Made by a program: the position numbers and the translations under genes. 37,578 nt of DNA from a virus. The stretch covers positions 1-37,578 of the IMG/VR virus record IMGVR_UViG_3300020433_000019, one strand, 5' to 3'. The notes under the pieces were generated by a model, which did not search any database, had not been told where the DNA came from, and worked only from the letters and a program-made list of their open reading frames with translations. Below, in pieces: positions 1-5,492 of this stretch. How positions within the stretch are numbered: the stretch's first letter is position 1; every line of letters starts with the position of its first letter.

Positions 1-539
1 CGGTCATGTGCGGCTTTTACTCTTTCGTCTAACGGTCTAACATTCTTTTCACAATCTGATTTAAAACTAGAAATAATATTATCTAGTTTTGTTTGTGCTT
101 TTTCGTCAAGTCCGACTAGATCAGAAATATTAAATACACTTGTTCCCTTAAAGGTTAACTTCATGTAAAATTCTTGATTTCCGTCTTTGTCCAATTTGGG
201 TGAACCGTCTTCATTCTTTAGATCAATCTTTATTGGATTTGGTCGTAGAATTTTGGCGGCTTTACTTCCCTTTCTTGGTACACAATTTAAATCTTTTTTC
301 GCTTGGGCAAATCCTATCCATAAAGGCAAGTGATGACCTCTCAAAGCCATATACATTTCTAGGATAATTGGATTAGCTCCAGAATACTTGTGATTAGTTA
401 AGAAGTTAGTATGTCCAGCTTGCTCTGTTGCTGTCCATTCTTTTTTCCAAGTTTTGTCAAGATTGCCAGAATCTAAAAGACTCATAAAATCTTCTAAAAT
501 CTGTTCTTCAATTTTGATGTTCTTCTTGGTGAAAGTCAT
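1..539 (-). CDS. ArdC-like antirestriction / ssDNA-binding protein, C-terminus beyond window
   Basis: The reading frame opens at ATG 539 and stays open for 179 codons to the left edge, so only the N-terminal part is present. It has the ArdC N-terminal domain (DUF1738) pattern: an early W-K-K-E-W, then H-T-N-F-L-T-N-H-K-Y-S-G-x-N, then LPLWIGFAQAKK, then PRKGSKAAKILRP, and a late VFNISD segment. In known ArdC proteins this domain binds single-stranded DNA and protects incoming DNA from restriction; a C-terminal metalloprotease domain is often fused but cannot be judged here. GGAG lies 8 bases before the ATG, and a strong host-type promoter lies just upstream (588-616). It follows the terminase and control region, so in T7 terms it would be the first early gene, the slot of ocr. 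The family call is by motif reading only. Confidence 0.8.
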   Translation of the reverse strand, partial: MTFTKKNIKIEEQILEDFMSLLDSGNLDKTWKKEWTATEQAGHTNFLTNHKYSGANPIILEMYMALRGHHLPLWIGFAQAKKDLNCVPRKGSKAAKILRPNPIKIDLKNEDGSPKLDKDGNQEFYMKLTFKGTSVFNISDLVGLDEKAQTKLDNIISSFKSDCEKNVRPLDERVKAAHD

Positions 540-563
540 TGTGTTAGCTCCATTTGTGGTTAA

Positions 564-582
564 TAGTTCGTTGATCGAACTA
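564..582. repeat. Inverted repeat at the predicted start of the ArdC transcript
   Basis: Arms TAGTTCG and CGAACTA (7 bp, perfect) surround a 5-base centre. It lies immediately downstream of the -10 box of the promoter at 588-616, covering the expected +1. It could be a repressor operator or a 5' mRNA hairpin; the sequence cannot separate these. Confidence 0.6.
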
Positions 583-587
583 ATAGT

Positions 588-616
588 AATATATATATTA
601 ATATTTTTATTGTCAA
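588..616 (-). promoter_or_regulatory. Sigma70-type promoter for the ArdC-like gene
   Basis: On the minus strand a perfect -35 TTGACA (611-616) is followed after 17 bases by TATATT (588-593). It is 49 bases upstream of the ArdC-like start and points at it. Perfect -35, ideal spacing and a 5/6 -10 make it the best host-type promoter in the window. Use by host RNA polymerase is inferred. Confidence 0.75.
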
Positions 617-725
617 GAAATTAATCAAAAGATTCTTTCTTTTTCCCTTAGTGATTCCCTCTAATCCTTTGGTATGACTACCACCTACCGATAACATAAA
701 GAAATGTAAACGATCAATATAGACA

Positions 726-745
726 TTTTGAGTCGTTTTGAGTCT
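726..745. repeat. Tandem 10-bp direct repeat in the early control region
   Basis: TTTTGAGTCG is followed directly by TTTTGAGTCT. The second copy also forms a small palindrome TTGAGTCTCAA at 738-748. It lies just downstream of the second promoter (757-785). Short iterated boxes of this kind are often protein-binding sites, but no binding partner is evident. Confidence 0.5.
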
Positions 746-756
746 CAAGAATATAA

Positions 757-785
757 TATATATTCTGAAATCCTAGTTATATCAA
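757..785 (-). promoter_or_regulatory. Second sigma70-type promoter upstream of the ArdC-like gene
   Basis: Minus strand: TTGATA (780-785), a 17-base spacer, TATATA (757-762). It points toward the ArdC-like gene about 170 bases upstream of the stronger promoter. It is weaker than the proximal one, and in AT-rich DNA such matches also arise by chance. Confidence 0.45.
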
Positions 786-981
786 TGGTTTTGGCCTGAT
801 TGATTCCATATTTTTTTTATTTTTCCGTAGGATATGGGGATTTTTCGCCGACTATTATACGTATTACCCCTTCAAATTTTTGCGATAAATTTTTTTTAGG
901 TAGAATACCCTCTAGCAATCTGCCAAAGCTAGACACCATACGGAAACTTTGAAGGATTCTTAAAGGGTACCCTTAGTGTGT

Positions 982-998
982 GGAGAAGTGCTTTCTCC
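982..998 (-). promoter_or_regulatory. 5' hairpin of the phage-promoter transcript
   Basis: The predicted RNA begins GGAGAA-AGCAC-TTCTCC, a perfect 6-bp stem starting exactly at +1 of the SP6/T7-like promoter. T7 late transcripts also begin with a short 5' hairpin. The coincidence of hairpin start and predicted +1 supports the promoter call. Confidence 0.6.
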
Positions 999-1015
999 TA
1001 TAGTGTCCATTAATA
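993..1015 (-). promoter_or_regulatory. SP6/T7-like phage RNA polymerase promoter (phiOR-like)
   Basis: The minus strand reads GACACTATAGGAGA with TTAAT upstream. The SP6 class consensus ends GACACTATAGAAG and the T7 class ends TCACTATAGGGAGA. The predicted +1 is the G at 998. The site overlaps the terminase stop codon and points toward the ArdC-like gene, the location of phiOR in T7. The matching single-subunit polymerase is encoded at 30876-33272. I found no second equally good copy in the expected orientation. Confidence 0.7.
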
Positions 1016-2731
1016 GAAATCTTTAATAAAACCTTGGTCAGATACGTTACTATTTCTAATTTGTTGAGGAGTCATACCCATAGCAGTTTGAGTAATAGTG
1101 TTATTCATTAGAGAACCCCAGTTATCTGTATGAATAGAAAGTAATTCTTCTTTTCTTTTAGAGATATTAAGGTCTTCTGTCTGAGCCATATACTGTGTCC
1201 AATAGCCAACAGCACCAGCGAGGGAGTCAACGAGGTCATCATGTACAAGGGAACCTCTATGACGAGAGATTCTAGATAGTTGATAGACCAGTTGAAGCTT
1301 TAATCTACGTTCTGGAGTCTCTTGTGGATTAGAACGGAAGTCATTTTCTATTACTTTCTGGTCAATTATTAGACGGTGAGAGTTCATTACAGGTTCTAAC
1401 GTATCAATTATTCTCAGTTCTTTGGTCTTATTATTTCTAACGTCTTCTAATTCGCAGGGGTGAAACCTCATAAGAAACGGTTTAAGAAGTTGAGAGAACA
1501 TACCACCGCCAAAGTTTTGTTCAACAAGTATTTTATTAATTTTATTAGTCCTAGCTACCTTGGCTATCTTCTCAAGAACCCTATCTGAGTAGCCGCCAGA
1601 GAGTCCTAAACATTCAGTGACATATAAATTACCGTTCAACATCTTTACGCAGGTTATAGCGGTTGCATCTTTACCAGTTCCAGATGGGTCTACGAACATT
1701 ACGGAGCCTGTATATTCTATAAAGTCTCCAAACTGCTGTGCAGGTCGATAAAATCTATCGCCATTAAAACCAACGCACTGTAAATCTGTAATGACATACT
1801 CAGGAGAATTAGACCATATAACTTTTTCGGGAGCATATTCTTTATTAACTGGCATTATTACGAGATCATTTATCTTTAATGGGTATCTATCTTGGTCAGA
1901 TAGAGTTGTATCTAGTTGGAACTGTAGATTAAACCCAGAACGACCATAGGAAGCTTCACGTTCCATCAAATCTTCTGCTGAGAACCTTTGTGGGTCTACA
2001 GGGTCTTTAGGCTTTACAAGGCCATCTATGAGTTGTTGTTGAATCTTAGGAGCAAGTCTGTCTCCATAGTTGTTTTTTAGTTCTGGGTAACGTGCTGTCC
2101 ATATCCTTGTTTCATATCCTCTTTCTTCTAGTGTTAGGTACACAGAGTTTTCTACTTGTGGTGTACCAAGAAAGGTAATCTTTCCATTTGGTTTTAAGAT
2201 CGCTTCAAATTCTTTTACAGCTTCACTGAGTTTGTCTCTCATAGGCTGTGTATAAGAATTATTAGGAACCTCTACGTCATCTGCTATGACTTCATCAGCT
2301 CTAGCTCCTGACATCTGCCCTAGAACCCCTCTAGAAGAACATGAAGGAGCATGATCGGCCTGTGCAGGTTTTACATCAAAGCTAACCTTACTGTTTCTCT
2401 GATCGTCACGAGGTATCAATCCAGCAAGGATTGGCATTTCGTTTATAAGACGCATAGTAAAGGTAGTAAAATTATCAGCTCGATCTTTACTAGCAGATAC
2501 AACTAAGAACTTTAGCTGTGGATTCATACGAAGTCTCCACACTACATAGGTAGATGTAATCCAACTTTTACCTACCCCACGAAATCCCTGTATAATTTTA
2601 CGTCTTGCACCATATTGTAGATATTCAGCTATGTCTAACTGAACAGGTGTAGGGTCTGGTAGGTTTAGATGTCTCCAAGTAACGATTAAGAAATATCTAA
2701 AGTCTTGTAGTTTCTTTGGTAAGGGTTCCAA
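1010..2731 (-). CDS. terL: Terminase large subunit (T7 gp19-like)
   Basis: This is the DNA-packaging motor: an ATPase that pumps DNA into the prohead plus a nuclease that cuts the concatemer. The 573 residues compare with 586 in T7. The Walker A-like motif FRGVGKSW is near residue 50, Walker B-like VIADDVE near 150, and the nuclease starts at FVDPSGTGKDAT near 345. Further T7-like blocks are NFGGGMF, IDTLEPVMNSHRL and the late HDDLVDSLA. The start is TTG at 2731, directly after the small subunit's TAA, so translation is probably coupled; I see no separate Shine-Dalgarno. The end overlaps the SP6/T7-like promoter. Confidence 0.96.
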   Translation of the reverse strand: MEPLPKKLQDFRYFLIVTWRHLNLPDPTPVQLDIAEYLQYGARRKIIQGFRGVGKSWITSTYVVWRLRMNPQLKFLVVSASKDRADNFTTFTMRLINEMPILAGLIPRDDQRNSKVSFDVKPAQADHAPSCSSRGVLGQMSGARADEVIADDVEVPNNSYTQPMRDKLSEAVKEFEAILKPNGKITFLGTPQVENSVYLTLEERGYETRIWTARYPELKNNYGDRLAPKIQQQLIDGLVKPKDPVDPQRFSAEDLMEREASYGRSGFNLQFQLDTTLSDQDRYPLKINDLVIMPVNKEYAPEKVIWSNSPEYVITDLQCVGFNGDRFYRPAQQFGDFIEYTGSVMFVDPSGTGKDATAITCVKMLNGNLYVTECLGLSGGYSDRVLEKIAKVARTNKINKILVEQNFGGGMFSQLLKPFLMRFHPCELEDVRNNKTKELRIIDTLEPVMNSHRLIIDQKVIENDFRSNPQETPERRLKLQLVYQLSRISRHRGSLVHDDLVDSLAGAVGYWTQYMAQTEDLNISKRKEELLSIHTDNWGSLMNNTITQTAMGMTPQQIRNSNVSDQGFIKDFY

Positions 2732-2953
2732 TTATAATTCAGCCAAAGGCACAGCATCTAAGTCTGGTAAATTGTTCATTAGTTCAGCCATTGGATTATC
2801 TGCTACAGGAATACACTCGACTCCATTATCTTTTAAAAATTGTCTTGCCACATTAAGATCACCTGCTTTTGCATCACCACTTTTGATCTTGTCTAATAAT
2901 TCTTTGGCTAAACATAAATGCAAAGTCTCTAAAACTTTTAAACTTTTTTCCAT
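2732..2953 (-). CDS. terS: Terminase small subunit (T7 gp18-like)
   Basis: This 73-residue protein (T7 gp18 has 89) is the DNA-recognition subunit that pairs with TerL in packaging. The sequence LETLHLCLAKELLDKI, followed by GDLNVARQFLKDNGVE, is typical of podoviral small terminases, and the acidic C-terminus (MNNLPDLDAVPLAEL) fits the family. It lies directly upstream of terL, with the TAA adjoining the TTG start of terL. The start is ATG 2953. No clear Shine-Dalgarno is visible. Confidence 0.88.
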   Translation of the reverse strand: MEKSLKVLETLHLCLAKELLDKIKSGDAKAGDLNVARQFLKDNGVECIPVADNPMAELMNNLPDLDAVPLAEL

Positions 2954-2981
2954 GATTAGCTTTGTTTTTTTAATAATATAA

Positions 2982-3290
2982 TCACTTCTGATCTGTCTTG
3001 CCAGATAGAAGATACTTTATTTTACCAAAGAATCCTAGTTTTCTAACTTTCTTGTATAGTCTCATACCTTTTTCATAACGATATAGTTTAGTTTCTATAT
3101 CTGATATACGCATTATTGCTGAAGTTAAAAGTAAATCTTGTAGCTTGGTGTATTTAACTAAGTCTAAACAGTATGCTCTTACAGCTTCATCAGGCATTTG
3201 TTCTGTCTCACGTTGTTTAACTTCAATCTCAAACTCTATTTCTGGCGGAGGATTACCAACAAGGATTTTAAAAAACTCTTTGTGGTTCAT
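2982..3290 (-). CDS. Conserved-looking small phage protein, function unknown
   Basis: I do not recognise a domain. The 102 residues start with MNHKEFFKILVGNPPPE and have an acidic first third. A helical middle reads YTKLQDLLLTSAIMRISDIE, and the C-terminus is strongly basic and partly hydrophobic (KKVRKLGFFGKIKYLLSGK). It lies between a 54-residue protein and the small terminase subunit, where T7 has lysis and packaging genes. The ATG comes one base after the previous stop, consistent with coupled translation. A packaging or lysis accessory role is possible from position alone. No transmembrane segment is convincing. Confidence 0.8.
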   Translation of the reverse strand: MNHKEFFKILVGNPPPEIEFEIEVKQRETEQMPDEAVRAYCLDLVKYTKLQDLLLTSAIMRISDIETKLYRYEKGMRLYKKVRKLGFFGKIKYLLSGKTDQK

Positions 3291-3291
3291 A

Positions 3292-3456
3292 TCAGTTCAT
3301 CTTGGGAAACAACTGTTGCTCTAACATATCTACAGCACGATCATCAAGCGTGTTGGTAGTTTGTTTACAGATTGCTCTAAGTAAATCAACTACTAATCTC
3401 TTCACAGCAGTAGTAGTAAAGAATTTTAGTAGTATCGGTTTTAAGATTTTCAGCAT
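3292..3456 (-). CDS. Small 54-residue phage protein, function unknown
   Basis: The ATG at 3456 opens a 54-residue frame ending TGA at 3292. It begins MLKILKPILLKFFTTTAVKR, continues with LVVDLLRAICKQTTNTLDDR and ends LEQQLFPKMN. The N-terminal half is an amphipathic, basic-hydrophobic helix that could lie on a membrane; the second half is a plain helix. Similar short proteins occur in many phages without known function. It is the first minus-strand gene after the plus-strand island, and its stop is one base before the next ATG. A longer plus-strand frame over the same bases has no protein-like features. Confidence 0.72.
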   Translation of the reverse strand: MLKILKPILLKFFTTTAVKRLVVDLLRAICKQTTNTLDDRAVDMLEQQLFPKMN

Positions 3457-3521
3457 AATAATCTTGTGTTACTTTCCAAACATAGCTAACTTGGTAGTAT
3501 TAAACAAGAGTCTTAACTTTT

Positions 3522-3761
3522 ATGGAAGATCAAGAGCCAAGTAAAGTTGAAACCATTGTCAAAGTCTGCGTACTTTTATGGTCGGCAACGCTATTATCTC
3601 TCTCGTACTACGAACCGCCATCTGGTAAAAAGATTGTAGATTTTGATCCGACATTTATTGCAAGTATTTTCAGTGCTTCCACTGCGTCACTTGGGTTCTC
3701 GATAAAAAAGAAAAAAGATACTATAGTAGATAATAAGAACTCTAAAGTTGGCATCAAATGA
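3522..3761 (+). CDS. Small membrane protein, holin candidate
   Basis: The 79-residue protein has two hydrophobic stretches, near residues 14-29 (VCVLLWSATLLSLSYY) and 43-60 (DPTFIASIFSASTASLGF), followed by a lysine-rich tail (IKKKKD). Size, two segments and a charged tail fit a small holin, and the place between tail fibres and small terminase is where T7 carries its holin gene 17.5. No family signature proves it. It is the first of three plus-strand genes in an otherwise minus-strand genome; its TGA overlaps the next ATG (ATGA), so the two are probably translationally coupled. I see no convincing promoter in the 65-base divergent gap. Confidence 0.72.
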   Translation: MEDQEPSKVETIVKVCVLLWSATLLSLSYYEPPSGKKIVDFDPTFIASIFSASTASLGFSIKKKKDTIVDNKNSKVGIK

Positions 3762-4117
3762 AAAAACTATTATTACTAGGTTTGTTTTTAGTTGCACCTT
3801 GTTACGCAAACGGAGTGCCAACGTGGACTACTGGTTCAAGTAACAGAACTGAAAACACGACACAAACCATAACTCGCAGCGTAGTCACAGAAAAATATGG
3901 GTCTACTATAAATACTTGGGAAGGTTCTAATATAAGTGTGGCTGCATCTGCTGGTATATCTGGCGGTGATGCAGTATTTACAGTTGCAGATACTTCAAAG
4001 GATTGGTCATTGAATGTGACCTCTAGATCATCAGGTTTAATGATTGAAAAGATCACACAGAATGACACGATCAACACTACTAGCGTTATCACTTCTTTGT
4101 CTGTCTTTAGTCAGTAA
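3758..4117 (+). CDS. Secreted protein with signal peptide, function unknown
   Basis: The 119-residue protein starts MKKLLLLGLFLVAPCYA, a clear signal peptide with likely cleavage after CYA near residue 18. The Cys is preceded by Pro, so it is not a good lipobox. The mature part is rich in Ser and Thr, mostly predicted beta, with TENTTQTITRSVVTEKYG and SVAASAGISGGDAVFTV. It overlaps the upstream gene by ATGA and the next gene by more than 50 bases in another frame. A periplasmic or cell-surface role is inferred from the signal peptide; I do not recognise the family. Confidence 0.8.
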   Translation: MKKLLLLGLFLVAPCYANGVPTWTTGSSNRTENTTQTITRSVVTEKYGSTINTWEGSNISVAASAGISGGDAVFTVADTSKDWSLNVTSRSSGLMIEKITQNDTINTTSVITSLSVFSQ

Positions 4118-4589
4118 TAAAGTAAGAGCTGAAGGCGATACAAACGTACAGGCTCAACCAAATGCGATTGGTAATTCCAGTATTATCAATCAGAATATGA
4201 ATATTAATAATGGAATGACAGGTAAACAGCAGTTTGGAAATTTAGTTTGTAGTCAACCTACTATGGCAATAACTCCTTTTTATACAGGTAATGATGCACA
4301 AGGAGAAGAGACATATAGCATTAACGAAGGTTGGGGAGTTCAAATGAGTTTTATGATACCTCTGGGAGATAATCAAACTTGTAACGAATTATCCAAAGTA
4401 AAGCTAGACCTAGCCAAAGAAGAACTAGACAAGCAAGTGCATGATAAACAGCTCGTTCGTGTTTTGAAATGTAGTCAGCTTCACGCAAGTGGCTATATGA
4501 TAAACCCTGCTTCTAAATACGCATACATCTGTAATGATGTCATTAATATACGAAGTTATGTTAAAGCTAATCCAGAAAAATTTAAGTAG
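4062..4589 (+). CDS. Secreted phage protein with signal peptide, function unknown
   Basis: Begun at ATG 4062, the N-terminus MTRSTLLALSLLCLSLVSNK is a good signal peptide with cleavage after VRA. A TTG at 4044 in the same frame would add six residues. The mature protein has an Asn-rich stretch (NSSIINQNMNINNG), PFYTGNDAQG, GWGVQMSFMIPLGDNQTC, a charged helix SKVKLDLAKEELDKQ, then VRVLKCSQLHASGY and ICNDVINI. From memory this layout resembles a conserved secreted protein of marine cyanophages, also of unknown role. Four Cys in the mature part suggest disulfides in the periplasm. It ends convergently with the minus-strand gene at 4760. Confidence 0.8.
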   Translation: MTRSTLLALSLLCLSLVSNKVRAEGDTNVQAQPNAIGNSSIINQNMNINNGMTGKQQFGNLVCSQPTMAITPFYTGNDAQGEETYSINEGWGVQMSFMIPLGDNQTCNELSKVKLDLAKEELDKQVHDKQLVRVLKCSQLHASGYMINPASKYAYICNDVINIRSYVKANPEKFK

Positions 4590-4651
4590 GAACTGACGTT
4601 CTGTAGAGGAGGTATGGAGCTGAAGCTTCCGCTTACATTTGGCATTTCATA

Positions 4652-4684
4652 AATCCGTTGACCACTGCTAGGCATTGACGGATT
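4652..4684. terminator. Stem-loop between convergent genes
   Basis: AATCCGT and ACGGATT form a perfect 7-bp stem, extendable by two G-U pairs and one A-U pair to 10 bp around a 13-base loop. It lies in the 170-bp gap between the plus-strand island and the minus-strand gene at 4760. No T-tract follows on either strand, so it is only a possible bidirectional terminator. Nothing else was identified in the gap. Confidence 0.4.
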
Positions 4685-4759
4685 CTTGAGTTCATCTTAA
4701 GGAGTCAACTAAAAACCTAAGAGAGATCAAGCAGGTCTGGTTCCTATGTGTACTATATC

Positions 4760-5230
4760 TTATTTCTTTTTATCTGCAATCTCTTTCTTAAGTACTTTTT
4801 TAAATATTTTTGTCATTACTTTCTTTAACTGATTAACAACGCTTTGCAAAACTATTGAACCTGTAACCGCAGCAGTAGCACTAACACCAGATGCTATGAC
4901 ACTTGATGCAATTACTTCTGGCGAAGGCACTGGAAATTCGTAGTTTATAAATGGTATATTAAATGTAGCTACTCCTTCTTCAGTTGATAAAATTTCTGTG
5001 GTTTTTGGCAGGTTGTTCGGTATTGTCTCTGGTGTTAATTGTGGCACTTCCTCCTTTGAAGATGATGTTTCTTCTTCAACAGAAGATTCCTGACCTCCCA
5101 GACCAGACTCTACCTGTTCCAAACTCGGTAAAAGGATTGGGTCGAGATATGGTTCCTCTGCCACAGGCGGATAAAAAATTGTACTAGGAGGAGTTAAAGT
5201 TTCTGGTATATCAATATTTGGATAATCCAA
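4760..5230 (-). CDS. Membrane-anchored acidic protein, function unknown
   Basis: I do not recognise this 156-residue protein. The first 100 residues are acidic and Pro/Glu/Ser-rich (SSVEEETSSSKEEVPQLTPE), likely extended. Residues near 108-130 form a hydrophobic Ala/Ser/Val segment (VIASSVIASGVSATAAVTGS), followed by a basic amphipathic tail (QLKKVMTKIFKKVLKKE). This layout, one membrane span with a cationic end, fits a lysis accessory or membrane-associated protein, but nothing proves it. The start is TTG 5230, directly after the TAA of the upstream gene (TAATTG), with GGGAG just before. It is the last gene of the minus-strand tail block before the plus-strand island. Confidence 0.75.
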   Translation of the reverse strand: MDYPNIDIPETLTPPSTIFYPPVAEEPYLDPILLPSLEQVESGLGGQESSVEEETSSSKEEVPQLTPETIPNNLPKTTEILSTEEGVATFNIPFINYEFPVPSPEVIASSVIASGVSATAAVTGSIVLQSVVNQLKKVMTKIFKKVLKKEIADKKK

Positions 5231-5488
5231 TTACTCCCAATTAATCTCTTTTTTTGCTTCCGCTAATTTATCAGAATCAGTAATCTTAGTTAAAGTAACA
5301 GTAGTATTAGTGCATATACTAGGGTCAAAGCCTGTTTCTGCTACAACAACAGTTCCTATTTTTAACCATCTTTTTAATTTTTTAGGGTCATCTGTTACTT
5401 CTCTTATACCAGTACCCCACGCTTCTTCTTTACCTGTATAAGCTAAACGGTAAAACTCTGTGTAATCAGTTGCTTTAAATTGTGGCAT
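5231..5488 (-). CDS. Small tail-region protein, function unknown
   Basis: I start this 85-residue protein at ATG 5488 (MPQFKATDYTEFYRLAYTG), because AGGAG lies 8 bases upstream and the frame begins 4 bases after the giant fibre's stop. Upstream extension would overlap the fibre gene with no supporting signal. It contains a charged helix (DDPKKLKRWLKIG) and a beta-like segment VTLTKI. The place right after the fibre suggests a small tail or fibre-assembly accessory protein; no family is recognised. Confidence 0.75.
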   Translation of the reverse strand: MPQFKATDYTEFYRLAYTGKEEAWGTGIREVTDDPKKLKRWLKIGTVVVAETGFDPSICTNTTVTLTKITDSDKLAEAKKEINWE

Positions 5489-5492
5489 TAGA

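Larger units (their letters stand above)
541..1009. other. 470-bp control region between terminase and ArdC-like gene
   Basis: No convincing gene is present. The region holds an SP6/T7-like promoter at its right end, a 12-bp palindrome AAGGGTACCCTT at 963-974, two sigma70-type promoters, a tandem 10-bp repeat and an operator-like inverted repeat. In T7 the equivalent stretch, after gene 19, carries phiOR and the terminal repeat used in concatemer processing. I could not identify a terminal repeat here. Confidence 0.6.

Noticed and set aside
560-748. 62-codon minus-strand frame in the control region
   Set aside because: It overlaps both host-type promoters and the operator-like repeats, has low-complexity AT-driven composition, and has no Shine-Dalgarno.
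3302-3544. 80-codon plus-strand frame opposite the 54-residue gene
   Set aside because: It is antisense to a better-supported minus-strand gene that is spaced one base from its neighbour, and its composition is not protein-like.
4614-4652. 12-codon frame behind a strong AGAGGAGGT sequence
   Set aside because: Shine-Dalgarno to ATG spacing is about one base, the peptide is very short, and it ends at the intergenic stem-loop.
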